A DNA stretch of 64,000 bases, from assembly GCF_000725345.1 (NCBI RefSeq), contig NZ_CP008852.1, forward strand, positions 4,911,001 to 4,975,000, in the 5' to 3' direction. The translations under genes were made by a program, and so were the position numbers. Source of the DNA: Pelosinus sp. UFO1 (GTDB lineage: Bacteria > Bacillota > Negativicutes > DSM-13327). Shown here one piece after another: positions 43,340-52,374 of this stretch (its first letter is position 1; each line of letters starts with the position of its first letter). Under the pieces are notes generated by a model. It had not been told where the DNA came from. It saw only the letters and a list, made by a program, of their open reading frames with translations, and made no database searches.

Positions 43340-44746
43340 ATGACTACTCAGGTAAACAACGGTGCTTATACAGGTACTCCGATTATTACAGAAATGAAAG
43401 TAATTCCTGTTGCAGGACATGATAGCATGCTACTAAATCTGTGCGGTGCACATGGCCCCTTTTTCACCAGAACAATAGTCATACTTAAAGATAGCCTAGG
43501 ACATACGGGCGTAGGTGAGGTTCCAGGAGGGGAAAGCATCCTTCGGACACTAGAAAAAGCCGAATCACTTGTAGTGGGGCAATCCATAGGTCTCTATAAC
43601 AATATTCTCAATAATATAAGGCAAAATTTATTAGGAAAAAGTACAGCCGGCCCCCAATCAACGGTGCATAAAGTAACCTCTGCAGCGGAAGAAGCGGTGT
43701 TAAAACAGCCACACGAAATCAATTTGCGTGCTGACAATGTGCTTACAGGAATAGAAGCTCCATTGCTGGATTTATTAGGACAGTTCCTAAATGTGCCAGT
43801 AGCAGCATTACTAGGTAGTGGACAGCAACGTGATGCTGTAAGAACTCTAGCTTATTTATTTTACGTCGGTGACCTTAAAAAAACAGATCTGCCTTACCTT
43901 AGTAATTCGAATGAAAAAGATGATTGGCTGCGTTTGCGTCATGAAGCAGCGCTAACGCCCGAAGCAGTTGTACGCCTTGCCGAAGCAACAACTGCACGCT
44001 ACGGTGTTAAAGATTTTAAATTAAAAGGCGGCGTAATGAGCGGTGCTGAGGAAATGGAAGCAGTGGCTGCACTTGCGAAACGTTTCCCTGAGGCACGGAT
44101 CACTCTTGATCCTAATGGTGCTTGGTCTTTAGAAGAATCGATCAACTTGTGCCGTAACAAGCACAATGTAATGGCATATGCGGAGGATCCTTGTGGTCCT
44201 GAAAATGGTTATTCCGGTCGGGAGATTATGGCAGAGTTTAGACGTGCGACTGGTATGCCTACTGCGACAAATATGATTGCTACTGATTGGCGGCAATTGG
44301 GACACTCAGCGAATCTGCATGCTGTCGATATTATCTTGGCTGATCCTCATTTTTGGACGATGCAGGGTTCAGTACGAGTTGCACAGCTATGTAATGAATG
44401 GGGCTTGACGTGGGGTTCCCACTCCAATAATCATTTTGATATTTCTCTAGCCATGTTTACCCATGTAGCAGCTGCTGCTCCAGGTAATATTACGGCGATT
44501 GATACCCACTGGATTTGGCAGGAAGGTCAGGAAAATTTGACGAAAGAACCTTTCCAAATTGTAGATGGATTGATAGAAGTACCGAAAAAACCAGGTCTTG
44601 GCGTAGAAATTGATATGGAGCAAATCGAGAAAGCAAATCAACTATATAACAAAATTGGTCAGGGCGCTCGGGATGATGCCATGGCTATGCAATATTTAAT
44701 ACCTGGTTGGAAGTATGATCCCAAACGTCCTAGTATGGTACGTTAA
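43340..44746 (+). CDS. gudD: Glucarate dehydratase (paralogue 1)
   Basis: A 468-residue enolase-superfamily glucarate dehydratase. Catalytic set: KLKG (K227/K229), D257 (TLDPNGAW), E282 (AYAEDPCG), N311 (TNMIATDW), D335 and H361 ([10 protein letters not shown]). It converts D-glucarate or L-idarate to 5-keto-4-deoxyglucarate, with magnesium. It is 14 residues longer than the second paralogue because of an insertion around 98-132 ([20 protein letters not shown]). It is the second gene of the operon, 19 bases after the MFS gene. All active-site residues are present, so activity is expected. Confidence 0.92.
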   Translation: MTTQVNNGAYTGTPIITEMKVIPVAGHDSMLLNLCGAHGPFFTRTIVILKDSLGHTGVGEVPGGESILRTLEKAESLVVGQSIGLYNNILNNIRQNLLGKSTAGPQSTVHKVTSAAEEAVLKQPHEINLRADNVLTGIEAPLLDLLGQFLNVPVAALLGSGQQRDAVRTLAYLFYVGDLKKTDLPYLSNSNEKDDWLRLRHEAALTPEAVVRLAEATTARYGVKDFKLKGGVMSGAEEMEAVAALAKRFPEARITLDPNGAWSLEESINLCRNKHNVMAYAEDPCGPENGYSGREIMAEFRRATGMPTATNMIATDWRQLGHSANLHAVDIILADPHFWTMQGSVRVAQLCNEWGLTWGSHSNNHFDISLAMFTHVAAAAPGNITAIDTHWIWQEGQENLTKEPFQIVDGLIEVPKKPGLGVEIDMEQIEKANQLYNKIGQGARDDAMAMQYLIPGWKYDPKRPSMVR

Positions 44747-44771
44747 ATAGAACTAAGGAGAGGAAAAATAA

Positions 44772-45686
44772 ATGAAGATAACAGAAAATAAAGCAGGTTT
44801 TACACCAAAAGGAATTATACCAGCGGTGATAACTCCTCTTACGGCTGAAGAAAAATTTAACGAAAAAGCCATGCGTAAGTTGATTAATTATCTGATTGAC
44901 GGTGGTGTACACGGATTATTTGTCACAGGAACTACGGGAGAATTTTATGGGTTGACTCCTGAAGAAAAACGGGAAATTTTGCTGGTTACCATGGACGAGA
45001 CAAAAGGTAGGGTGCCAGTTTATGCAGGTACAAATGGGATCACTACCCGGGAGAGCATCATGCTTACTCAAATGGCAGAGGAATGCAAAGTAGATGCCGT
45101 GTCTGTTTTAACGCCCATGTTTGTCACTCCGAATCAAGATCAGTTATATAAACATTTTAAGGATATTGCGGCAAGTACGTCTCTTCCCGTAATTCTCTAT
45201 AACAATCCTCCTAAGACTGCAGTTAACCTTGCGCCTGCAACTGTAGCTAAGTTAGCTGAGATACCCAATATTGTGAGTATTAAGGATTCCAGTGGTGACT
45301 TGACCTTAACCGCTGAATATATACGTTTGACCCAAGGCAGGAAGGATTTCTCCGTGCTTATGGGGAGAGATACTCTTATCTATGGAGCCCTTTTATATGG
45401 TGCTACTGGTTCCATTGCATCTTGTGCAAACGTAGCGCCAAGGCTGTGTGCTGACATCTATGAAAAATATATGGCTGGCGATTTAGAAGGAGCTCTCAAA
45501 GCCCAGTTTGCTCTAGCGCCTCTCAGGATTGCCTTTACCATTGGGACCTTCCCGGCAGTGATTAAGGAGTCATTAACCTTACTGGGGATTGAAGCGGGAC
45601 CTTGTATGGACCCAGCAGGTCCCATGACCCATAGTGAAAGAGAGCAACTTTCTAAGGTGCTGATAGAAATGGGCTTGTTGAAATAA
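44772..45686 (+). CDS. DapA-family lyase/dehydratase of the glucarate operon
   Basis: A 304-residue DHDPS/NAL-family TIM-barrel enzyme: GTTGEF (53-58), YNNPPKTA with catalytic Y143, and the Schiff-base lysine K171 in SIKDSSGD. Related enzymes are 5-keto-4-deoxyglucarate dehydratase (to 2-ketoglutarate semialdehyde), KDG aldolase and dihydrodipicolinate synthase. Because garR lies downstream and no HpcH-type GarL is present, an aldolase splitting 5-keto-4-deoxyglucarate to pyruvate and tartronate semialdehyde is favoured; the dehydratase route would need a semialdehyde dehydrogenase, which is absent here. AAGGAGAGG precedes the ATG. Confidence 0.85.
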   Translation: MKITENKAGFTPKGIIPAVITPLTAEEKFNEKAMRKLINYLIDGGVHGLFVTGTTGEFYGLTPEEKREILLVTMDETKGRVPVYAGTNGITTRESIMLTQMAEECKVDAVSVLTPMFVTPNQDQLYKHFKDIAASTSLPVILYNNPPKTAVNLAPATVAKLAEIPNIVSIKDSSGDLTLTAEYIRLTQGRKDFSVLMGRDTLIYGALLYGATGSIASCANVAPRLCADIYEKYMAGDLEGALKAQFALAPLRIAFTIGTFPAVIKESLTLLGIEAGPCMDPAGPMTHSEREQLSKVLIEMGLLK

Positions 45687-45747
45687 TGCATAATTGTTAG
45701 GACAGAATAGTCCAAAGACAAGATTATGATAACTAGGAGTGAGTAAT

Positions 45748-47103
45748 ATGGAACTGAACAAAAAACAAGGTAGTTCGTCTACACCGATTATTACTGAAAT
45801 GCAGGTCATTCCTGTTGCAGGTCAAGATAGTATGCTCTTAAATCTCAGTGGTGCACATAGTCCCTTTTTTACCCGTAACATTGTAATTCTCAAAGACAAT
45901 GTAGGCAACACCGGCGTTGGTGAGATTCCTGGAGGAGAACGCATTCGTCAAACGCTGGAGGATGCAAGAGAATTGGTTCTTGGTAAATCCATTGGGAATT
46001 ACAACAACATCCTTAATGCGGTGCGGCAGAGTTTCGCAGAGAGAGATTCCGCTGGGCGGGGGCTGCAAACTTTCGATTTACGGATCACAATTCATGTTGT
46101 CACAGCACTAGAAGCTGCTTTACTCGATCTGCTTGGTAAGTTCCTTGAAGTTCCAGTAGCGGCATTGCTTGGTCAGGGCCAGCAACGTAAGGCTGTAGAA
46201 ATGCTGGGATACCTATTCTATGTTGGTGATCGTACCAAAACAGATTTACCATATTTAAGTAATCCAAATGCTGCAAATGACTGGTATCGTTTACGCCACG
46301 AAGAGGCGCTGGCTCCAGAAACTGTCGTGCGGTTGGCGGAAGCGGCTCACGAGCTCTACGGCTTTAACGACTTTAAACTAAAAGGTGGCGCGCTGCCAGG
46401 AGAAGAAGAAATAGCCGCGGTTACCGCTTTGGCCCAGCGTTTCCCTAATGCACGAATTACCATTGATCCGAATGGTGCATGGTCATTAGACGAAGCAATC
46501 AGATTGTGCAGTAACAAACAGCATGTATTAGCCTACGCTGAAGATCCATGTGGAGCCGAAAATGGTTATTCTGGGCGGGAAATCATGGCTGAATTCCGTC
46601 GGGCAACAGGATTGCCAACGGCCACGAATATGATCGCCACGGATTGGCGTCAGATGGGGCATACAATCCAGTTGCATTCAGTAGACATTCCTTTAGCCGA
46701 TCCTCACTTTTGGACCATGCAGGGTTCCGTACGTGTTGCCCAAATGTGTCATGAATGGGGATTGACCTGGGGATCCCACTCTAACAATCATTTTGACATT
46801 TCCTTAGCCATGTTTACTCATGTAGGAGCTGCCGCTCCAGGAAAAATTGCAGCGTTAGATACTCACTGGATCTGGCAAGAAGGTCAAGAACGTTTGACCA
46901 AAGAGCCGTTTAAAATAGTTGGTGGAATGGTAGCTGTTCCTGACAAGCCGGGCCTTGGGGTCGAAATAGATATGGTGCAGGTTGAGAAAGCGCACAAACT
47001 GTACGTAGAGAATTGCCTAGGTGCACGGGATGATGCAATGGCAATGCAGTACTTGATTCCAAACTGGAAGTTTGATAATAAACGCCCTTGTCTAGTTCGC
47101 TAG
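45748..47103 (+). CDS. Glucarate dehydratase (paralogue 2)
   Basis: A 451-residue second glucarate dehydratase, strongly similar to paralogue 1 from end to end ([21 protein letters not shown] at the start). It keeps the KLKG lysines, [29 protein letters not shown] and [10 protein letters not shown], so both copies look active, unlike E. coli GudX, which is a low-activity relative of GudD. ATG 45748 follows AGGAG by eight bases. It is placed between the DapA-family gene and garR. It may prefer another stereoisomer such as L-idarate or act in hetero-oligomers with copy 1. Confidence 0.9.
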   Translation: MELNKKQGSSSTPIITEMQVIPVAGQDSMLLNLSGAHSPFFTRNIVILKDNVGNTGVGEIPGGERIRQTLEDARELVLGKSIGNYNNILNAVRQSFAERDSAGRGLQTFDLRITIHVVTALEAALLDLLGKFLEVPVAALLGQGQQRKAVEMLGYLFYVGDRTKTDLPYLSNPNAANDWYRLRHEEALAPETVVRLAEAAHELYGFNDFKLKGGALPGEEEIAAVTALAQRFPNARITIDPNGAWSLDEAIRLCSNKQHVLAYAEDPCGAENGYSGREIMAEFRRATGLPTATNMIATDWRQMGHTIQLHSVDIPLADPHFWTMQGSVRVAQMCHEWGLTWGSHSNNHFDISLAMFTHVGAAAPGKIAALDTHWIWQEGQERLTKEPFKIVGGMVAVPDKPGLGVEIDMVQVEKAHKLYVENCLGARDDAMAMQYLIPNWKFDNKRPCLVR

Positions 47104-47154
47104 GTATATGTAAAAGCATTTACAATTAAATTGAAATCAAAGGAGTAGATCAAG

Positions 47155-48039
47155 ATGAAAATTGGATTTATTGGACTTGGAATTATGGGAAAACCTATGA
47201 GCAAAAATTTATTGAAGGCTGGTTATGATCTCATTGTTGTAGATAGAAACCAAAGTGCAGTTGACGAAGTGGTAGCTGCAGGAGCTAAGAGTGCACCAAC
47301 AGCAAAAACTGTGGCAGAGCAAGCTGATATTATTATTACCATGTTACCCAACTCACCTCATGTAAAAGAAGTAGTATTAGGCGAAAATGGATTACTTGAG
47401 GGAGCAAAAGAAGGTACTGTTTTCATTGATATGAGTTCTATCGCTCCGTTGGTAAGTCGCGAACTCTCTGCAAAGCTTGCTGAAAAGGGTGTAGAAATGT
47501 TAGATGCTCCTGTAAGTGGTGGCGAACCTAAAGCCATTGATGGTACCATGTCTGTTATGGTTGGTGGCAAGCAAGAAGTGTTTGATAAATGCTATCCTGT
47601 TATGAAAGCCATGGCTGGTTCTGTTGTGCGCACCGGAGAAATAGGGGCAGGAAATGTCACTAAGCTTGCAAATCAAGTGATTGTTGCTCTGAATATTGCT
47701 GCTATGTCGGAAGCTTTGGTCCTAGCCAGCAAGGCTGGGGTAGAGCCAGAGTTAGTATACCAAGCAATCCGTGGTGGTTTGGCAGGAAGCACAGTGCTTG
47801 ATGCAAAAGCGCCACTGGTGATGGATCGTAAATTTGATCCTGGGTTCCGTGTTAACCTTCACATTAAAGATTTGAATAATGCCTTGGAAACTTCTCACGA
47901 TATGGGGGTTCCATTGCCTCTGACAGCAGCTGTCATGGAAATGATGCAAGCTCTCAAGGTGGACGATATGGGAGATGCAGATCATTGCAGTTTGGTTCGA
48001 TATTATGAAAAAATGGCTAAAGTGGAAGTTAAACGCTAA
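47155..48039 (+). CDS. garR: 2-hydroxy-3-oxopropionate (tartronate semialdehyde) reductase
   Basis: A 294-residue beta-hydroxyacid dehydrogenase. GLGIMGKPM (8-16) binds NAD(P)H, DAPVSGGEP is the substrate loop, and the catalytic lysine sits in GNVTKLANQ. Length and motifs match GarR/GlxR, which reduces tartronate semialdehyde to D-glycerate. It closes the operon, so the operon is predicted to turn glucarate into pyruvate and glycerate. AAAGGAG precedes the ATG. A 13-bp perfect hairpin follows at 48049-48078; on the plus strand it lacks a T-run. Confidence 0.9.
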   Translation: MKIGFIGLGIMGKPMSKNLLKAGYDLIVVDRNQSAVDEVVAAGAKSAPTAKTVAEQADIIITMLPNSPHVKEVVLGENGLLEGAKEGTVFIDMSSIAPLVSRELSAKLAEKGVEMLDAPVSGGEPKAIDGTMSVMVGGKQEVFDKCYPVMKAMAGSVVRTGEIGAGNVTKLANQVIVALNIAAMSEALVLASKAGVEPELVYQAIRGGLAGSTVLDAKAPLVMDRKFDPGFRVNLHIKDLNNALETSHDMGVPLPLTAAVMEMMQALKVDDMGDADHCSLVRYYEKMAKVEVKR

Positions 48040-48048
48040 TTTAGCAGT

Positions 48049-48085
48049 AGAACCTCTTATCGTAAGATAAGAGGTTCTAAAAAAT
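48049..48085. terminator. Hairpin after garR
   Basis: AGAACCTCTTATC (48049-48061) pairs with 48066-48078; plus strand continues AAAAAATTTAT and minus strand gives a weak T-tract. Possibly a processing or stability element rather than a strong terminator. Confidence 0.6.
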
Positions 48086-48186
48086 TTATAGAGATTGAAA
48101 TGATGCTAGAGAGTTTGTTGTAATATGTATAAGAATGCGAATACTCATGTAAAGTTTAACTTTCCTGGGGATTCGTTATTTTATCG

Positions 48187-48408
48187 TTAGGACCTTCGAT
48201 CTAAGGTTCCACATCTAGAATATGGATTTTTATTGGTTAAGGCAACGTCAGAATTGATAAGTCTATGATTAAGAAACTGAAGCATTATCGTTTCTAGTTC
48301 TTTAACTAAATCGGAAGTATCCAAATGGTTTAAATCAGCCTGTTTGAGCTGCTCTAAAATCCGATCAATGTTATCAGCCATAAGGGATGATTTTGTGGGC
48401 TCTTTCAT
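48187..48408 (-). CDS. Small hypothetical protein
   Basis: A 73-residue protein, mostly helical in its first 55 residues (DNIDRILEQLKQADLNHLD and ELETIMLQFLNHRL), with a basic C-terminal tail. No domain is recognised. It is reported as a real gene because AAGGAGG stands eight bases before its ATG on the minus strand, an excellent site. It is monocistronic and divergent from the BusR-like gene about 290 bases away; no conserved element is seen in that gap (48409-48700) apart from AT-rich promoter-like sequence. Confidence 0.6.
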   Translation of the reverse strand: MKEPTKSSLMADNIDRILEQLKQADLNHLDTSDLVKELETIMLQFLNHRLINSDVALTNKNPYSRCGTLDRRS

Positions 48409-48700
48409 GGTACGGTCCTCCTTGAAGCAGCTATACTAGCTCGCAGCCGCATCTTTTAGAAAAAATTCAACAACTAATTGTAGAATAACATGTTCCAGGA
48501 CTTTGTACCTCCATCTAAAGATATAGAAAACCCAAAAAAGTAAAAAAATAGTAAAGTTTGATTCTATCTTAAAAAAAACGGAGTTATGGGTAAACAACAT
48601 GACATTCTTTGATGCAAGAAAACCAGGGCAAGCAGTTGCTAATTCTGTTACTTTCGTCTAATATAAAAGAAATAATTGTAGCTGAATTTGGAGGAACATT

Positions 48701-49330
48701 ATGCCGTCTGCTTTCCCCATGTATCACTCTATAGCCCTTGATATAGCGCAAAGAATTGTAAATAACGAGTTTCCCGTAGGGTCAAGAATTTCTGGTCGGA
48801 CCTTACTGGCTAGTCACTATAATGTGTCATCTGAGACAATACGAAAGGCCATTGCTTTACTAAAGGATGCAAATATTGTTTCCGTTTCACAAGGGAAAGA
48901 AGTTGTCGTACTATCCATTGAGGAAGCCTATCCTTTCATTACACATCACAAAAGTATGCAATCTGTTTACTCTCTAAAACAAGAATTAGAAGCATTACTA
49001 ACGCAGAAGTTGGTAATTGATAAAAGGTTGCAAGAAATCTTTAGTGAAATTGTTGGCTATTCTGACCGATTGAAGAATCTAAATCCTTATAATCCAATCG
49101 AAATAAAAGTTCCCTTTGATTCTCATTTAGTGGGAAGATCCGTTGCGGATATAAAATTTTGGCAAAGTACTGGCGCGACCATTGTAGCGATTCGGCGTGA
49201 CCGAAAAATTGACATATCCCCTGGCCCAGCTGCCATTATTGAACCGGATGATCGCCTGATTATTGTAGGAAAAAGTAATATACTGCAGAAGGCGACGCAG
49301 TTCGTCGAGAGAAATAAAAAAATCACATGA
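48701..49330 (+). CDS. GntR-HTH plus RCK_C (TrkA-C) regulator, BusR-like
   Basis: A 209-residue protein: GntR-type winged HTH (about 8-75: SIALDIAQRIVNNEFPVGSR and SSETIRKAIALLKDANIV), a coiled coil (85-118) and a C-terminal RCK_C/TrkA_C domain (125-205: VPFDSHLVGRSVADIKFW, ending RLIIVGKSNIL). This is the architecture of BusR, which represses osmolyte uptake when its RCK_C domain binds c-di-AMP. A c-di-AMP ligand is therefore inferred. No osmolyte or potassium transporter is adjacent; targets may be distant. GGAGG precedes the ATG. Confidence 0.85.
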   Translation: MPSAFPMYHSIALDIAQRIVNNEFPVGSRISGRTLLASHYNVSSETIRKAIALLKDANIVSVSQGKEVVVLSIEEAYPFITHHKSMQSVYSLKQELEALLTQKLVIDKRLQEIFSEIVGYSDRLKNLNPYNPIEIKVPFDSHLVGRSVADIKFWQSTGATIVAIRRDRKIDISPGPAAIIEPDDRLIIVGKSNILQKATQFVERNKKIT

Positions 49331-49350
49331 TCAATTCATGTGATTTTCTA
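49317..49350 (+). terminator. Terminator after busR-like gene
   Basis: AAATCACATGA and TCATGTGATTTT around TCAAT, then a T-rich tract in which repeat copy 2 begins. The hairpin overlaps the last codons. Confidence 0.85.
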
Positions 49351-49454
49351 TTTTACGGAATCAGAAAGTATAACACTCTCTTGATTCCAAGTAAGAACGA
49401 CTAAGGCTTCTGCCTGCGTCTGAGGACTTGGCACAAGCCCAGTCTTTTCTTATA
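49351..49454 (+). repeat. Structured dispersed repeat, copy 2
   Basis: Nearly identical to copy 1, with CTCTCTTG for CTTCCTTG and GCACAAGCCC in the final hairpin, giving one mismatch. It lies between convergent genes (busR-like and dapB). Confidence 0.9.
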
Positions 49455-49457
49455 TAG

Positions 49458-50273
49458 TTACGCTAAGTTTAACCTAATATCTTCCTTGATTTTATGAGCA
49501 GCCAAGATGTGCCTTCTTTTCTCTTTTTCCTGCTCAAAAACATCGCTCATCTCATAAAAACCTGTTTTACCGAAAAGGAACAAAGCTACCTTATAAGCAC
49601 CTTGGGCAAATGCTTTTCTAGAGTAAGATTGGTGAGATACTTCGATTTGGTCAAACTCTCCAGAAACAATCACCTTATGCTTGCCGACAATGCCACCTGC
49701 TCGAATAGCGTGTATTGGAATTTTTTCATTAAGAACTAAGGTTTCTTGGATTTTATCTGCGATTTTTTTAGCAGTCCCTGACGGACTATCTTTTTTGTAT
49801 TTATGGTGTTCTTCATAAATATCGAAATCATAATCACTCATTAATTCCGCCATAATTTCTGTCATTGCAAGTAGTACATTTACTCCATAGGTAATGTTGG
49901 GGGCTACAACAATGCCGATATTACCTCTTTGGGCTACATTTTTGAGTTTCTCAAGCTCGATTGCTTCATAACCTGTTACCGCTGTAATTACACTTACGCC
50001 GCACTTTTCTATGATATGAATATTATCTGCCAAAAAACTAGTACAGGAAAAATCAATTAAGATATCTGGCTGGCACTGAAATAATTTACTTTCCAAATGG
50101 TCGCTTGTTTCTACGATAATTCCTGTATCTTTTAAATCTAGCAGTTCACCAATGTCTTTATGCGCATTAATACTATTTGGCCTACATAGTACCATGCTGA
50201 GCACGCCTTGCTGAAGTAGATATTCGGCCACTATTTTTCCCGTTCTACCCAATCCTACTAATGCAATCTTCAC
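49458..50273 (-). CDS. dapB: 4-hydroxy-tetrahydrodipicolinate reductase
   Basis: A 271-residue DapB. N-terminal GLGRTGK binds NAD(P)H; EEHHKYKKDSPSGTAKKIA (about 150-168) contains the catalytic His-His and the substrate-binding Lys and S-G-T. The C-terminus (RRHILAAHKIKED) is slightly longer than usual. It catalyses the second committed step of lysine and diaminopimelate synthesis. Start is a GTG behind GGAGG. It is alone, not in a dap operon; the sequence has diverged from well-known Bacillus DapB, so a paralogous role remains possible. Confidence 0.85.
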   Translation of the reverse strand: MKIALVGLGRTGKIVAEYLLQQGVLSMVLCRPNSINAHKDIGELLDLKDTGIIVETSDHLESKLFQCQPDILIDFSCTSFLADNIHIIEKCGVSVITAVTGYEAIELEKLKNVAQRGNIGIVVAPNITYGVNVLLAMTEIMAELMSDYDFDIYEEHHKYKKDSPSGTAKKIADKIQETLVLNEKIPIHAIRAGGIVGKHKVIVSGEFDQIEVSHQSYSRKAFAQGAYKVALFLFGKTGFYEMSDVFEQEKEKRRHILAAHKIKEDIRLNLA

Positions 50274-50423
50274 TTTGCCGCCTCCATTCCTCTACTAACA
50301 ATCTTATCTTAACATTGGGTTGTTAGATAGTCAATGAATATCCTTATAATTACCAAAAAATATAATTATTTCTAGTTTATGGTGGAAATAATAAAAATAT
50401 GCTACGTTTTTAAAAACGTACAA

Positions 50424-51398
50424 TCATTGCTTTGTAGCGGTTTCAATAAAGTCAGTTACGGTTTGCTGGTATTCTGTGCGGCGCTCAAAAATAGCCATAG
50501 CGTGTCCTACATTGGGAAAGGTATGAATTTCACGATAACCTTTTGTGGTAGCATAGAGTTGACGTGTCATGTTAACAGGTACGAGGGCATCTGCTTCCCC
50601 GTGCAAGTATAAGATGGGTGTAGTTACTGTTTGTATAGAGCGAATTGGCGATACTTGGCCATAACGAAAATGAGATTGCATGTACGCGACTACACTAGAG
50701 TACTTTAATAGGATTTTAACCCAAACAAAGTTGTTAGAATCTACGATGGAGCTGATTTGCTTTGTCAATAAATTTTCTAAGTCACTATAGGCACTATCAA
50801 CAACATAGAAGGCTACTTGCTTTGAAAATTCATTGAGTTCAGCATGCATGAGAGCAGTTGCCCCCCCCATGGATATTCCATGTACACCAATAATGCCATT
50901 CGGGTGCATGTGGGCTACAAAACGTACCCATTCATCAAGATCAAATTTTTCATAAAACCCCCAGGTTACAGAGTTACCGCCACTCTCTCCATGAGCCCGT
51001 GAATCATAAATGAGGATGTTATAACCCGCATCTAAATAAATATTGCTATACCATAAGCCCATTAAACGATTGGCAGCAATGCCATGTACAAGTATTATCG
51101 TTTTATCGGAGGGAACGGCATTAGGAATATACGTTCCTTTTAAATCATAACCGAAAGAGGAGGGAATGGTAACTTGTTGCCACTTTTTTGTTTTGAGTCC
51201 ATTCTCAAGTTTTGTTTTTAATGGATTAAAACGCTCTAAGCTAGTACGGGTATTTAACACGCAAAATTCATTGTAAAAGACAGCACCGGCAAATAAACCG
51301 GCAACGTTGATGACAAAAACCAGTATAATGCTAAGGATCAAGACCATTTGGCGATGAATTTTACGCTTATATATTTTTAATGTGATATCTTCATACAT
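50424..51398 (-). CDS. Membrane-anchored alpha/beta hydrolase
   Basis: A 324-residue alpha/beta hydrolase with one N-terminal span (about 18-42). The oxyanion segment is LVHGIAANR; the nucleophile elbow is GVHGISMGGA (GxSxG); the acid is in LHGEADALVP and the histidine in FPNVGHAM. The catalytic domain is probably extracytoplasmic or membrane-facing. Similar proteins in Bacillus (YqkD-like) are uncharacterised esterases/peptidases. Monocistronic, with a GGAGG-like site in GAGGCTCG upstream. Substrate not determinable. Confidence 0.85.
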   Translation of the reverse strand: MYEDITLKIYKRKIHRQMVLILSIILVFVINVAGLFAGAVFYNEFCVLNTRTSLERFNPLKTKLENGLKTKKWQQVTIPSSFGYDLKGTYIPNAVPSDKTIILVHGIAANRLMGLWYSNIYLDAGYNILIYDSRAHGESGGNSVTWGFYEKFDLDEWVRFVAHMHPNGIIGVHGISMGGATALMHAELNEFSKQVAFYVVDSAYSDLENLLTKQISSIVDSNNFVWVKILLKYSSVVAYMQSHFRYGQVSPIRSIQTVTTPILYLHGEADALVPVNMTRQLYATTKGYREIHTFPNVGHAMAIFERRTEYQQTVTDFIETATKQ

Positions 51399-51626
51399 GG
51401 AACGAGCCTCCGATAGTTGTTACATTTATTATATTGTAGAAAAAGGGAAAGGGCTATACTTCTGTCCTTTGAAAAAAATTGTAAGGAAGAAAACATCTCA
51501 ATGTATGGAGGTTTTTTTGTGTTATAAACAGAATAAAGTATATTTGGAAGAAAAAATTTGTAAAATTTAGATTTTATAAATAACCGATGCACAAAATGAG
51601 ATGTATAGAATAGGGGAGAAAAAGGA

Positions 51627-52352
51627 ATGGCTCAATTTTATAAAGGAAGAAATAATATAAGTAGTAAGGCCAACCGGAGTCTAATGGCTGGTGTTTTGAT
51701 GCTAGTGCTAGTATTTGTATCTCTATATTTGGTATTTGTGCATAAGGTACAAGTGATTAGTTGGTTTTACTTTGTACCCGTCACTATATTTATGATTCTA
51801 TCTAGTTATTATATAAGGCGAGGAGTTATTTTTCGTTTTGGTGCGCGGGGAGAACGTCTAGGGTTAGTAGAAGCATTACATCTGCCAGATGATTATCATG
51901 TATTTACGAATGTGAGTATTTCTTATCAGAATTACAGCCAAGAAACCGATCTCATTATCGTAGGAATGAAAGGAATCTATGTTGTAGAGGTTAAAAATCA
52001 TAATGGTAGTATCGTAGGGGATGCAGTAGATTCTGAATGGACACAGTATAAAGTAGGCCGAGGTGGCGGAAAGTATTCTAAAAAAATGGCGAATCCGGTA
52101 AAACAGGTAAAGGGTCAGGTCTATAAGCTTTCCAAATTTCTAAAAGAACAAGGCATTAACGTTTGGGTGGAAGGCATTGTTTTGTTTACTAACGATGCGG
52201 TACATGTGAAGGTGCATAACAGCAGTGTTCCCATATTACTTCCTGATAAACGGTTGACTCATCATATTTTGACCTATAAAAATCGTCAATATTTGAATAA
52301 AACCCTAATTAACAAAGTAGTAGAGATTATAACTACCTTACAGAATAAGTAG
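51627..52352 (+). CDS. NERD-domain membrane protein
   Basis: A 241-residue protein with two spans (about 20-40 and 47-65) and a NERD (nuclease-related) domain. RFGARGERLGLVEALHLPDD, TDLIIVGMKGIYVVEVKNHNG and the K-Q-V-K-G-Q helix are the domain marks; the D and E-x-K of the putative active site are present. NERD is related to restriction endonuclease-like folds, but activity is unproven. It leads an apparent group with citXG, 22 bases downstream. GGGGAG precedes the ATG. Confidence 0.82.
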   Translation: MAQFYKGRNNISSKANRSLMAGVLMLVLVFVSLYLVFVHKVQVISWFYFVPVTIFMILSSYYIRRGVIFRFGARGERLGLVEALHLPDDYHVFTNVSISYQNYSQETDLIIVGMKGIYVVEVKNHNGSIVGDAVDSEWTQYKVGRGGGKYSKKMANPVKQVKGQVYKLSKFLKEQGINVWVEGIVLFTNDAVHVKVHNSSVPILLPDKRLTHHILTYKNRQYLNKTLINKVVEIITTLQNK

Positions 52353-52374
52353 TTGGCTAAATGGAGTGTTATAA

